Under the pieces are notes generated by a model. The model saw only the letters and a list, made by a program, of their open reading frames with translations, made no database searches and had not been told where the DNA came from. Positions 35,843 to 44,493 of a stretch of DNA of 64,000 nt are shown here, in pieces. Source of the DNA: an uncultured Lutibacter sp. (GTDB taxonomy: Bacteria; Bacteroidota; Bacteroidia; Flavobacteriales; Flavobacteriaceae); the NCBI RefSeq assembly GCF_947493565.1, contig NZ_CANLRG010000001.1:62001-126000 (forward strand). Direction: 5' to 3'. Each line of letters opens with the position of its first letter. Position 1 is the first letter of the stretch. Made by a program: the position numbers and the translations under genes.

Positions 35843-37072
35843 ATGTTTGATATAGACCGTTGGCAAGAAATATTCCAAGCACTTAATAAAAATAAGTTGA
35901 GAACTGCTTTATCCGGTTTTACCATAGCATTTGCAATTTTGCTATTTACCTTATTATTTGGTGTTGGAAATGGATTGAAACATACATTTGAAAAACAATT
36001 TGCAGGTGATGCTACAAATTCAGTATATATAAATTCTGGAAGAACTACAAAACCGTATAAAGGGTTGCAAAGTGGTAGAAGAATTCAATATAGAAATGAT
36101 GATATGAAATTTATAAATGAAAAATTTGAAGATAAAATTCAATTTTTCAGCCCCAATATTCAGCGTAATATGCAGGTGATTTATAAAGGAGAGCAAAACA
36201 GATATAATGTTAGAGGTGTTTATCCAGATTATCAACCTTTAGAGTCAGCTGTTATTCAAGATGGTAGATTTTTAACTTATTTAGATTTGGAAAGAAGGTC
36301 TAAAGTAGTAGCTATAGGAAGACTTGTTGAAAAAGATTTATTTGGGAACAAACATGCTTTAGGTAAGAATATTAATATTGAAGGTATTTCTTATAAAGTT
36401 GTAGGTGTTTTTAATGATCCTGGAGGAGACAATGATGAACGCTATATTTACACCCCTTTCACCACTTTTCAAGGAATGTATAAACCTAATGATGAGTTAG
36501 ATTATATAGGACTCACATTCAATCCAAAATTGACAGTTGATCAGGCATTAGCATTCACAAACTCATTAACAAAATTGTTAAAAGAAAAGCATAGTGTTGA
36601 TCCAAGAGATCAAGGAGCAATTAGAGTAAGAAATTATGCCGAAGGAACTAAAAATGTTGAGCAGTTTATGGGGGTATTAAATATAATTATTTTATTTATA
36701 GGTATAGGTACACTTGTAGCTGGTATTATTGGGATTAGCAATATAATGGTTTATATAGTAAAAGAACGTACTAAAGAACTTGGTATTAGAAAAGCTCTAG
36801 GAGCTACTCCTAAGTCTATTGTAGGCATGATTATGATGGAATCAATATTTGTGACCGCTATCGCAGGATATTCAGGATTGTTATTAGGTGTTTTCGCATT
36901 AGAATCTTTAGGAGATAGTTTAGAAAAATATTTCATTTTAAACCCAAGTGTAGAAACGTATGTTGTAGTAGGGGCTACAATTGTATTAGTTATAGCAGGT
37001 ACCATTGCAGGCTATATTCCAGCAAAAAGAGCAGCAAGTATTAAACCAATTGTAGCACTAAATGACGAATAA
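35843..37072 (+). CDS. MacB-like ABC transporter permease (first)
   Basis: A 409-residue permease of the MacB/FtsX type: one N-terminal membrane helix (~23-43), a large periplasmic MacB_PCD domain (~45-270), then three C-terminal helices (~283-305, ~330-355, ~370-395) containing the FtsX motif YIVKERTKELGIRKALGATPKSIVGMIMMESI. It ends IKPIVALNDE. Located three bases after the ATPase gene. It probably pairs with the second permease as a heterodimer driven by the single ATPase. Confidence 0.92.
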   Translation: MFDIDRWQEIFQALNKNKLRTALSGFTIAFAILLFTLLFGVGNGLKHTFEKQFAGDATNSVYINSGRTTKPYKGLQSGRRIQYRNDDMKFINEKFEDKIQFFSPNIQRNMQVIYKGEQNRYNVRGVYPDYQPLESAVIQDGRFLTYLDLERRSKVVAIGRLVEKDLFGNKHALGKNINIEGISYKVVGVFNDPGGDNDERYIYTPFTTFQGMYKPNDELDYIGLTFNPKLTVDQALAFTNSLTKLLKEKHSVDPRDQGAIRVRNYAEGTKNVEQFMGVLNIIILFIGIGTLVAGIIGISNIMVYIVKERTKELGIRKALGATPKSIVGMIMMESIFVTAIAGYSGLLLGVFALESLGDSLEKYFILNPSVETYVVVGATIVLVIAGTIAGYIPAKRAASIKPIVALNDE

Positions 37073-37074
37073 TT

Positions 37075-38319
37075 ATGAGTTTTTTATTTGATAAAGATAC
37101 ATGGCAAGAAATTTATAGTAGCATACGTAAAAATAAAATGCGTACTGGAATTACTATCATAGGGGTTATGTGGGGTATTTTTTTATTGGTTGTATTATTA
37201 GGTGCAGCAAAAGGCGTTGAAAATAATTTTAACAAGTTATTTGGAAATTTTGCAACAAATAGTGTTTTTGTGTGGGCGCAATCAACAAGTAAACCTTTTA
37301 AAGGATTTCAAGAAGGTAAAGGACTCACTTTAAAAATGACGGATTTAGATAATATTAAAAATGAAATTGAAGGTCTTGAATTTGTGGTGCCACGTCATCA
37401 AACACAGGCATTAGCTATTAATAATTTTAAATCTGGTAATTTCGGAATCTTTGGTGATTATCCAGAGCTAGATAAAGTTCAAAAGAAAGATTTGGTGTAT
37501 GGAAGATTTATAAATGACAATGATATTAAAGAAAAGAAAAAAGTTTGTGTTATTGAAGAAGAAATTTATAAACAATTATTTGATAAAGATGTGTACCCTA
37601 TAGGACAATATATAAAGATTAATAATATTAATTACAATGTGGTTGGTATGTACAAACAAGGTCAAGTTGGTACTGGAGGTCCACAAGGAAATATACACAT
37701 TCCTTTTACTACTTTTCAACAAGTTTATAATAGGGGAAATACTATCGGATGGATGATGATTACAGGTAAACCTGAATATGATATCAAACAAATTGAAGCT
37801 GATGTTAAATTACTTTTAAGAAATTTACATAAGGTTCATCCTCAAGATGAAAGAGCCTTTGGAAGTTTTAATTTAGGGGAAAGAATTGCTCAAGTAACAG
37901 GTTTTTTAACTGGAATGCAATTTTTAACTTGGTTTGTGGGTATAGCAACATTAATTGCTGGAGTATTTGCTATTGGAAATATTTTATTAATTACTGTAAA
38001 AGAAAGAACCAAGGAAATTGGGATTAGACGTGCAATTGGTGCAAAACCTTGGGAAATTAAACGACAAATTATATTAGAGTCTGTATTTTTAACTAGCATT
38101 GCAGGAGCGCTTGGAATTATATTTGGAGGCCTTGTATTAATGCTGATAGACGCTACAATTGGGAGTGGCCCAGAGGCCGCATTAACAAATCCAACAGTAG
38201 ATATTCCTGTAATAATTATTGCAGCTGTTACCTTGGTAGTTTTAGGAACATTAATTGGGTTAATACCAGCGCAAACCGCAGTAAGCATTAGACCAATTGA
38301 AGCATTAAGAGAAGAGTAA
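37075..38319 (+). CDS. MacB-like ABC transporter permease (second)
   Basis: A 414-residue paralogue of the preceding permease with the same layout: N-terminal helix (~20-42), MacB_PCD periplasmic domain, and three C-terminal helices with TVKERTKEIGIRRAIGAKPWEIKRQIILESVFL and the IRPIEALREE ending. It starts two bases after the first permease stop. Both copies share a FATNSV/DATNSV segment near residue 60. The tandem suggests a heterodimeric permease. Confidence 0.92.
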   Translation: MSFLFDKDTWQEIYSSIRKNKMRTGITIIGVMWGIFLLVVLLGAAKGVENNFNKLFGNFATNSVFVWAQSTSKPFKGFQEGKGLTLKMTDLDNIKNEIEGLEFVVPRHQTQALAINNFKSGNFGIFGDYPELDKVQKKDLVYGRFINDNDIKEKKKVCVIEEEIYKQLFDKDVYPIGQYIKINNINYNVVGMYKQGQVGTGGPQGNIHIPFTTFQQVYNRGNTIGWMMITGKPEYDIKQIEADVKLLLRNLHKVHPQDERAFGSFNLGERIAQVTGFLTGMQFLTWFVGIATLIAGVFAIGNILLITVKERTKEIGIRRAIGAKPWEIKRQIILESVFLTSIAGALGIIFGGLVLMLIDATIGSGPEAALTNPTVDIPVIIIAAVTLVVLGTLIGLIPAQTAVSIRPIEALREE

Positions 38320-38389
38320 GAAAAATAATTTAAGTACTATTTTTCAACATATTTAATAAAAAAACAACTAATAAGAAAATAAATAACTA

Positions 38390-39502
38390 ATGAAAAAAAC
38401 ATTAATTTTTGGAGGAATAGCAGTAGCACTAATAGCTGTTTTGCTTTGGTTTGGAGCTAAAAATAGCAAATCACCCATTCAATATGAAACAGAAAAAGCT
38501 TTTAAAACTAATATAGTTAAAAAAACAGTAGCTACAGGAAAAGTAGTTCCGTTGGAGGAGGCTGAAATTAAACCTAAAGTTTCAGGAATAATTGAAGAAA
38601 TTTTTGTTGAAGAAGGAGCACAAGTTGAAGTTGGTGACCTAATAGCTACCATTAGAGTAGTTCCTAATGTTCAATCTTTAAATAGTGCACAAGGGAATGT
38701 TAAAAATGCTCAATTACGTTTTGATAACTCAAAAACATTATATGATAGAAATAAAAAACTTTTTGAGAAAGGGGTTATTTCTGAACAAGAATTTGAAACT
38801 GCTGAGTTAAATTATAATAGTGCATTACAAGATTTAAGAAATGCTCAAGATAACCTTCAAATTATCAAAAAAGGTTCAGCTGCTGGAATGGGAAAAACAG
38901 CAAATACTTTTGTAAAAGCAGAAATTTCGGGAACTATATTAGAAATTCCAGTTCGTAAAGGAAATCAAGTAATTGAAAGTAACACATTTAATGCTGGAAC
39001 TACCATTGCTACAATTGCTGACATGACAAAAATGATTTTTGAAGGTAAAGTAGATGAGGCTGAAGTAGGTAAAATAAAAAATGGAACTGTATTAGAAGTA
39101 TCATTAGGAGCGATAGAAAAAAAGAAGTATCCAGCTAAATTAAACTTTATTGCTCCAAAAGGAACTGAAGAAAATGGTGCAGTTCAATTTAAAATTAAAG
39201 GAGATGTAACGCTAGACGATGAGTTTTTTGTACGTGCAGGTTATAGTGCCAATGCAGATATAGTTTTAGATAAAAAAGACAGTGTTTTATCTATTAAAGA
39301 AGCATTATTACAATTTGATAAAAAAACAGAAACTCCTTATGTGGAAGTCAAAGTTGGTGATCAAGAATTTGAAAGACGTGATGTAGAATTAGGAATTTCA
39401 GATGGAATCAATGTTGAAATATTATCAGGTGTTACTTTAGATGATGATATTAAAATATGGAATAAAACTTCCAAAAAAGAGGAAGAAGAAGGGAATAATT
39501 AA
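38390..39502 (+). CDS. Periplasmic adaptor (MacA/HlyD-like membrane fusion protein)
   Basis: A 370-residue adaptor with an N-terminal membrane anchor (~5-21), barrel-sandwich halves (KVVPLEEAEIKPKVSGIIEEIFVEEGAQVEVGDLIATI and NTFVKAEISGTILEIPVRKGNQV), a coiled-coil hairpin (~105-165), and a beta-barrel region (~205-310). It links the inner-membrane ABC exporter to an outer-membrane channel. No TolC gene is in the operon, so it may use a TolC encoded elsewhere (one lies at 48246-49574 with the RND system). A terminator follows. Confidence 0.9.
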   Translation: MKKTLIFGGIAVALIAVLLWFGAKNSKSPIQYETEKAFKTNIVKKTVATGKVVPLEEAEIKPKVSGIIEEIFVEEGAQVEVGDLIATIRVVPNVQSLNSAQGNVKNAQLRFDNSKTLYDRNKKLFEKGVISEQEFETAELNYNSALQDLRNAQDNLQIIKKGSAAGMGKTANTFVKAEISGTILEIPVRKGNQVIESNTFNAGTTIATIADMTKMIFEGKVDEAEVGKIKNGTVLEVSLGAIEKKKYPAKLNFIAPKGTEENGAVQFKIKGDVTLDDEFFVRAGYSANADIVLDKKDSVLSIKEALLQFDKKTETPYVEVKVGDQEFERRDVELGISDGINVEILSGVTLDDDIKIWNKTSKKEEEEGNN

Positions 39503-39523
39503 TAGTTAAAAAAAACTATTTAT

Positions 39524-39559
39524 AAAAAGCGTTTTAATTTTAATTAAGACGCTTTTTTT
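39524..39559 (+). terminator. Terminator after the MacAB-like operon
   Basis: Stem AAAAAGCGTTTTAATT / AATTAAGACGCTTTTT with a short loop, a G-T pair, and a T-run. Confidence 0.8.
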
Positions 39560-39687
39560 GTATCTTTATACAAGTACTTATTTAAAAGCAACAATCTCTG
39601 TTTAAACAATTATTATATGATTTATATCAGAGAAAAATTAAAATAAAATAATGAACTTTATAGTATAATATTAAAAGCAATTCGTAT

Positions 39688-40068
39688 ATGGAAAGTCAGT
39701 TAGTATTCTTAAGTGATCTTAATTTCAACTTAGATGTTTGGAAAAGAGAATTAAAATTTCAAGAAAGTGAAATGGATTATTTTGAAGAAAAATTAGAACA
39801 TGTAGCTATGCGTAATCTTGGAAATGAGGTTATGATACAATTAGAAGGGTTTCAAAATAAAATAATTCGTGAACGTGAAGTAATGGGTCATTTAAGACAT
39901 AGAATTAGAATGAAAAAACGTGAATTGGCTAAAGCTAAAGTGGATAATTCACAAGAAATAGTATTTCAAGAAAAACAAATTTTATTGAAAGATGAAATGA
40001 AAACTTTTGTAAAAATGCATTACCAATTAAAAGAAGATATGATGGATTTCTTCTTAAAGTATTTGTAA
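39688..40068 (+). CDS. Conserved coiled-coil protein
   Basis: A 126-residue, highly charged and almost wholly helical protein (MESQLVFLSDLNFNLDVWKREL...). Heptad-like spacing of Leu and Ile runs through residues ~17-115, with no signal peptide or membrane segment. I know of no named domain. It ends in an aromatic FFLKYL. It stands alone with a strong terminator that also stops the convergent dehydrogenase operon. Confidence 0.75.
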   Translation: MESQLVFLSDLNFNLDVWKRELKFQESEMDYFEEKLEHVAMRNLGNEVMIQLEGFQNKIIREREVMGHLRHRIRMKKRELAKAKVDNSQEIVFQEKQILLKDEMKTFVKMHYQLKEDMMDFFLKYL

Positions 40069-40073
40069 AAATT

Positions 40074-40101
40074 AAAAAAGCCGCTAAATGCGGCTTTTTT
40101 T
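40074..40101. terminator. Bidirectional terminator
   Basis: Stem AAAAAAGCCGC / GCGGCTTTTTT with a five-base loop, between the coiled-coil gene and the convergent 3-hydroxyacyl-CoA dehydrogenase gene. Confidence 0.9.
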
Positions 40102-40102
40102 G

Positions 40103-40990
40103 TTATTGAAACTGTTTGGATATTATTTCAGCCTTTTTTGAGGTTGAATAATCATAAAATCCTTCTCCAGATTTTGCACCTAACTTACCAGCTTGTACCA
40201 TATTTACCAATAGTGGACATGGAGCATATTTTGGATTTTTAAATCCATCATACATTACATTTAAAATAGATAAACACACATCTAAACCAATAAAATCAGC
40301 TAACTGTAAAGGTCCCATTGGATGTGCCATACCTAACTTCATTACTGTGTCAATTTCATAAACACCAGCAACACCATTATAAAGTGTTTCAATAGCTTCA
40401 TTTAACATTGGCATTAAAATTCTATTAGCAACAAATCCTGGGTAATCATTTACTTCAACTGGTACTTTATGTAGCTTTTCGGAAAGTTCCATAATAGTTT
40501 TGGTTACGTTATTACTGGTATTATAACCTCTAATAATTTCAACCAATTTCATAATTGGAACAGGATTCATAAAATGCATTCCAATAACTTTTTCGGGTCT
40601 TTTGGTGGCTGCGGCAATTTTGGTAATTGAAATTGATGAAGTATTTGATGCCAAAATAGCATTTTGAGGAGCTACATCGTCTAATTGCTTAAAAATTTTA
40701 AGCTTTAAATCTACATTTTCGGTTGCAGCTTCTACAACTAAATCAATATTTTTTACACCTTCTACAATAGAAGTAAATGAAGTTATATTATTTAGTGTTT
40801 GAGTTTTAGTGGCTTCAGTAATTTTTTCTTTAGCTAATAATCTATCGAGATTTTTAGTAATGGTAGAAATTCCTTTATTAATAGCATCTTGAGAAATATC
40901 TATTAAATGAACGTTGTAATTGTTTTGAGCAAACACATGAGCTATGCCATTTCCCATAGTACCAGCTCCTATAACTGCAATATTTTTCAT
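40103..40990 (-). CDS. 3-hydroxybutyryl-CoA dehydrogenase family protein
   Basis: A 295-residue NAD(P)-dependent 3-hydroxyacyl-CoA dehydrogenase. The NAD site is AVIGAGTMGNGIAHVFAQ (4-21). The catalytic His-Glu pair is in GMHFMNPVPIMKLVEI. The C-terminal helical domain includes DYPGFVANRILMPMLNEA and GMAHPMGPLQLADFIGLD. The length is that of the single-function enzyme (Hbd/PaaH). It is the last gene of a three-gene minus-strand operon, four bases after PhzF. The physiological chain length is not evident. Confidence 0.93.
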   Translation of the reverse strand: MKNIAVIGAGTMGNGIAHVFAQNNYNVHLIDISQDAINKGISTITKNLDRLLAKEKITEATKTQTLNNITSFTSIVEGVKNIDLVVEAATENVDLKLKIFKQLDDVAPQNAILASNTSSISITKIAAATKRPEKVIGMHFMNPVPIMKLVEIIRGYNTSNNVTKTIMELSEKLHKVPVEVNDYPGFVANRILMPMLNEAIETLYNGVAGVYEIDTVMKLGMAHPMGPLQLADFIGLDVCLSILNVMYDGFKNPKYAPCPLLVNMVQAGKLGAKSGEGFYDYSTSKKAEIISKQFQ

Positions 40991-40994
40991 TGGT

Positions 40995-41777
40995 TTATAA
41001 TTTTAATGTTAGTTGACCTTTTAAATAAGTAATTGCTTGTCCACTTATTTCAACTCGGTTATTTAAATATTCGCAATTTAATAAACCTGTCCTTTTTGAA
41101 AGCTGTTTAGCGGTTAATTTATTTTTATTCAATTTTGAAGCCCAATAGGGTATAAGTAACGTGTGAGCAGATCCAGTTACTGGATCTTCATCAATACCAA
41201 TTTTTGGAGCAAAAAAACGAGAAACAAAATCTGTATTTTCCCCTTTAGCCGTCACAATAATACCAGAGAATGCTACTTTTTTTAATTTGCTAAAATTTGG
41301 TTTCAAGTTTTGTATAGTTTCTTCATCTTTTAGCACTACCATACATTTCCATTTGCCTGTAAATGTTTTTATGATAGTACAATTTAACGCTTCTTGTAAA
41401 AGTTGAGGAGTAACAATTTCTTGATATTTCTCAGATGGGAAATTAAGCGTGTACCAATCGTTATTTTTTGTTACGCTTAAAATTCCACTTTTGGAATGAA
41501 ATTCTATTTTTTTATGTTGATAGTTAAATTCTGAAAAAATAATATGAGCAGCGGCTAATGTAGCGTGTCCACATAAATCAATTTCGCAAGTTGGTGTGTA
41601 CCATTTTATTTCAAAATGATTTTCTTTTTCAACAAAAAAAACAGTTTCAGATAAATTATTTTCTTCAGCTATGGCTTGCATTAATTCATTTGAAATCCAT
41701 TGACTTAAAGGACAAACCGCAGCGGGGTTTCCTTTAAATAATTTGTTGGTAAAAGCATCAACTTGATAAATAGTCAT
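40995..41777 (-). CDS. PhzF-family isomerase-like protein
   Basis: The 260 residues follow the PhzF two-lobe fold: QVDAFTNKLFKGNPAAVC (4-21), the catalytic Glu in ENNLSETVFF (~45), the glycine-rich CGHATLAAAH, and FAPKIGIDEDPVTGSAHTLLIPYW in the second lobe. Members isomerise small cyclic molecules, but the actual substrate for most, including this one, is unknown. It is not evidence for phenazine synthesis, as no phz genes are present. It sits between the MocA-type oxidoreductase (gap 1 base) and the dehydrogenase (gap 4 bases). Confidence 0.9.
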   Translation of the reverse strand: MTIYQVDAFTNKLFKGNPAAVCPLSQWISNELMQAIAEENNLSETVFFVEKENHFEIKWYTPTCEIDLCGHATLAAAHIIFSEFNYQHKKIEFHSKSGILSVTKNNDWYTLNFPSEKYQEIVTPQLLQEALNCTIIKTFTGKWKCMVVLKDEETIQNLKPNFSKLKKVAFSGIIVTAKGENTDFVSRFFAPKIGIDEDPVTGSAHTLLIPYWASKLNKNKLTAKQLSKRTGLLNCEYLNNRVEISGQAITYLKGQLTLKL

Positions 41778-41778
41778 T

Positions 41779-42741
41779 TTAAAAATCGTTTATTATCATA
41801 TGAGCTACTCTCAAAGCTTCGGTGCCTTGCTCTAAGGTAACAATTGGAGTTGTGTTATTGTTAATGGCATTAGCAAAAGTTTCTAATTCATCTAAAATAG
41901 CATTATTAGCTTCAATTGTTGGGTTTTCAAAATAAATTTGTTTTTTTATACCTTCAGCATTTTGAAGAATCATGTCAAAATCTCCTGGGTTTTTAGGGGC
42001 GTCTTTCATTTTAACAACTTCTGTTGCTTTTTCAAAGAAATCAACCGCAATATAAGCATCGCGTTGGAAAAAACGTGATTTACGCATGTTTTTAAGTGAA
42101 ATTCTACTAGCGGTAAGGTTAGCTACACAACCGTTTTCAAATTCTATTCGCGCATTGGCAATATCAGGAGTGTCACTAATAACTGAAACTCCACTTGCGT
42201 GTACATTTTTAACTTTTGAATTCACTACACTTAAAATAACATCAATGTCATGAATCATTAAATCTAATACAACAGGTACATCTGTTCCTCTAGGATTAAA
42301 TTCAGCCAATCTATGTGTTTCAATAAACATAGGGTTTGCTATGGAGCTTTTTACCGCAGTAAATGCTGGATTAAATCGTTCTACATGACCAACTTGCCCT
42401 TTTACTTGGTGTTTATCAGCTAAAGTTATTAATGTTTCAGCTTCTTCAACAGTTTTAGTTATTGGTTTTTCAATAAAAATATGTTTCCCTTTTTCAATAG
42501 CTTTTTTAGCGCAATCAAAATGTGAAAGAGTAGGAGTTACAATATCAACAACATCAACAGCTTCAATTAACTCATCAATAGAGTTGAATTTAGTGTACCC
42601 AAATTCTTCAGCTACCTTTTGTGCATTTTCTTCAATAGGATCATAAAAACCTACTAATTCGTATTTATCGGATTGATTTAATAATTTTAAGTGAATTTTG
42701 CCAAGATGACCGGCTCCTAAAACTCCTGCTTTTAGCATCAT
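41779..42741 (-). CDS. Gfo/Idh/MocA-family oxidoreductase
   Basis: The 320-residue NAD(P)-dependent oxidoreductase has the Rossmann motif KAGVLGAGHLGKIHLKLL (4-21), the EKPITKTVEEA motif (~94-104) with the catalytic Lys, and LDLMIHDIDVILSVV in the C-terminal domain. Members act on sugars or related polyols; here the substrate is unknown. It leads a three-gene operon and has its own promoter at 42765-42772. Two ATGs stand in tandem at the start; the outer one was used. Confidence 0.88.
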   Translation of the reverse strand: MMLKAGVLGAGHLGKIHLKLLNQSDKYELVGFYDPIEENAQKVAEEFGYTKFNSIDELIEAVDVVDIVTPTLSHFDCAKKAIEKGKHIFIEKPITKTVEEAETLITLADKHQVKGQVGHVERFNPAFTAVKSSIANPMFIETHRLAEFNPRGTDVPVVLDLMIHDIDVILSVVNSKVKNVHASGVSVISDTPDIANARIEFENGCVANLTASRISLKNMRKSRFFQRDAYIAVDFFEKATEVVKMKDAPKNPGDFDMILQNAEGIKKQIYFENPTIEANNAILDELETFANAINNNTTPIVTLEQGTEALRVAHMIINDF

Positions 42742-42764
42742 AAGATTGTTTATTTTTATGTAAG

Positions 42765-42772
42765 CAAAAATA
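42765..42772 (-). promoter_or_regulatory. Promoter -7 element for the MocA/PhzF/dehydrogenase operon
   Basis: Minus-strand TATTTTTG, 23 bases before the start at 42741. It abuts AATCTTTG at 42775-42782 on the plus strand, a one-mismatch -7 element for pcm, so the two divergent promoters are packed together. Confidence 0.6.
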
Positions 42773-42824
42773 ACAATCTTTGCGCATTTATTCCTATTTT
42801 TAGCAACTCAAATTTAAATTATTA

Positions 42825-43466
42825 GTGAAAGATACGCATAAACATCAAGGTCTTAGAAATCAATTAGTAAAAACAATTACAAAGAAGGGTATTAGTGATA
42901 AAAATGTTTTGAATGCTATTGCTAATGTGCCTCGACATTTATTTATGGATTCTGGTTTTGTAGATTTTGCTTATCAAGATAAAGCGTTTCCTATTGCTGC
43001 AGAACAAACCATTTCTCAGCCTTATACCGTAGCTTTTCAAACCGAACTCTTAAAAATTAAACCTAACGATCAAATTTTAGAGATTGGAACAGGTTCTGGA
43101 TATCAAACAGCAGTTTTAATAGAAATGGGAGTTAAAGTTTTTACCATTGAAAGACAATTGGAATTATTTAAAAAAACAAAATTATTTTTACCAAAATTAG
43201 GGTATAAACCTAAAAAAATAGTTTTTGGTGATGGTTATAAAGGAATGCCCGAATTTGCTCCTTTTGATGGAATTATTGTAACCGCTGGTGCCCCATTTGT
43301 TCCTAATCCTTTATTAGCACAACTTAAAATAGGTGCTAGGTTGGTAATACCTGTTGGAGATGAAGTGCAAATTATGACTCTTTTTATTAGAAAAAGTGAA
43401 AAAGATTTTGAAAAACACGAATTAGGTGAATTTAAATTTGTGCCTATGTTAAAAGAACGAAATTAA
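42825..43466 (+). CDS. pcm: Protein-L-isoaspartate O-methyltransferase
   Basis: Pcm methylates L-isoaspartyl residues in aged proteins so they can return to aspartate. The 213 residues have VPRHLFMDSGF, the catalytic loop QTISQPYTVAFQTELL (~60-75), the SAM motif ILEIGTGSGYQTAVLIEMG (~85-103), TIERQLEL and the DGIIVTAGAPFVPNPLLAQL motif IV region. The start is GTG at 42825; there is no in-frame ATG near it. The gene is divergent from the MocA operon. Confidence 0.93.
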   Translation: MKDTHKHQGLRNQLVKTITKKGISDKNVLNAIANVPRHLFMDSGFVDFAYQDKAFPIAAEQTISQPYTVAFQTELLKIKPNDQILEIGTGSGYQTAVLIEMGVKVFTIERQLELFKKTKLFLPKLGYKPKKIVFGDGYKGMPEFAPFDGIIVTAGAPFVPNPLLAQLKIGARLVIPVGDEVQIMTLFIRKSEKDFEKHELGEFKFVPMLKERN

Positions 43467-43502
43467 AATTCACCTTAAATAATTTATTTGAGAAGGTAAA
43501 TG

Positions 43503-43937
43503 CTACTCAGCAAGTCTATGCCAATATTGTGTTCTTCCAATTAAGGCAAAACCAATATAACCTCTTACTTTTAATTTATTAGGTGTATCAAGTGTTATAT
43601 AACATTTGTATTCTTTTCCAGTTTTTGGATCTAATATTTTTGCACCGTTCCATTCATCATCATCTTTTGAAAGTCCGTTTATGATTACCATGCCTTTAAT
43701 AGGTTTATTTTTATTAGCACCTTTGCATTTATCACACACTTTATCTTCTTTTCCTTTTTCTAAAAGTTGAATAATTTTAGCATAGGCTTTGCCATCTTTT
43801 TGATAAATTTCTACTATTGATTTTTCATTACCAGTTTCATCATCAATGGTTTTCCATTTTCCAAAAATAGATTGTGAGTAAGTGTTTAAAACTCCAATAA
43901 CTAATAAGTAAATACTAAGGGATATTATTTTTTTCAT
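43503..43937 (-). CDS. DUF2147 domain protein, exported
   Basis: A 144-residue protein with a signal peptide (MKKIISLSIYLLVIGVLNTYSQS). The mature part has the DUF2147 pattern: GKWKTIDDETGNEKSIVEIYQKDGKAYAKI, a CDKCKGANKNKPIKGMVII segment with a Cys pair, GAKILDPKTGKEYKCYI, and the C-terminal LKVRGYIGFALIGRTQYWHR. The fold is lipocalin-like; the function is not established. It starts 28 bases after the KdsC-like gene and is likely co-transcribed. Confidence 0.88.
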   Translation of the reverse strand: MKKIISLSIYLLVIGVLNTYSQSIFGKWKTIDDETGNEKSIVEIYQKDGKAYAKIIQLLEKGKEDKVCDKCKGANKNKPIKGMVIINGLSKDDDEWNGAKILDPKTGKEYKCYITLDTPNKLKVRGYIGFALIGRTQYWHRLAE

Positions 43938-43965
43938 GGTTTAACTATTTTATTTTAAAATTGTA

Positions 43966-44493
43966 TTAATCTGTTTTAGCATCAAATTGATAATCCCACT
44001 TTCCTTGAACTTTTAGAACTTGTTCAATAACATCTCTCACACAACCATTACCTCCTTTTTTTTGAGAAATATATAAAGAAATATCCTGAATTTCAGGAAC
44101 AGCATCTTTAGGACAACAAGGTAAGCCTACTTCTTTCATTACAGGGAAATCAGGAATATCATCACCCATATACAATACATTTTCAATTTTTATATTTTTC
44201 TTTTTTAAATAATCGTTTAATTGAATAGTTTTATTGTGTGTTCCTAAATAGATGTCTTTGATTCCTAAACCTTCTAATCTAGATCGAACACCTTCGTTAC
44301 TCCCTCCAGAAATAATACAAATATTATACCCTAAATTAATAGCAGTTTTTAATGCATAACCATCTTTAACAGACATGTTTCTAATAAGTTCTCCATTTGT
44401 AGTAATTGTAATAATTCCATTGGTTAAAACACCATCTACATCAAATATAAAGGTGTTTATTTGTGGCATTAGTTCTTTATAACTTTTCTCCAT
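43966..44493 (-). CDS. kdsC: KdsC-like HAD phosphatase
   Basis: The 175-residue protein matches the tetrameric KdsC phosphatases that remove the phosphate of 3-deoxy-D-manno-octulosonate-8-phosphate in lipopolysaccharide synthesis. It has HAD motif I FIFDVDGVLTNGIIT (~16-30), motif II IISGGSNEGVRSR, motif III Lys, motif IV YMGDDIPDFPVMKEVGLPCCPKDAVPEI, and the C-terminal GGNGCVRDVIEQVL that completes the neighbouring subunit's active site. Its start overlaps the end of the DUF2520 gene by 17 bases. No kdsA or kdsB is nearby. Confidence 0.88.
   Translation of the reverse strand: MEKSYKELMPQINTFIFDVDGVLTNGIITITTNGELIRNMSVKDGYALKTAINLGYNICIISGGSNEGVRSRLEGLGIKDIYLGTHNKTIQLNDYLKKKNIKIENVLYMGDDIPDFPVMKEVGLPCCPKDAVPEIQDISLYISQKKGGNGCVRDVIEQVLKVQGKWDYQFDAKTD

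Noticed and set aside
43471-43496. Possible hairpin between pcm and the DUF2147 gene
   Set aside because: The stem ACCTT/AAGGT is short with a long AT-rich loop and no T-run, so it is too weak to call.
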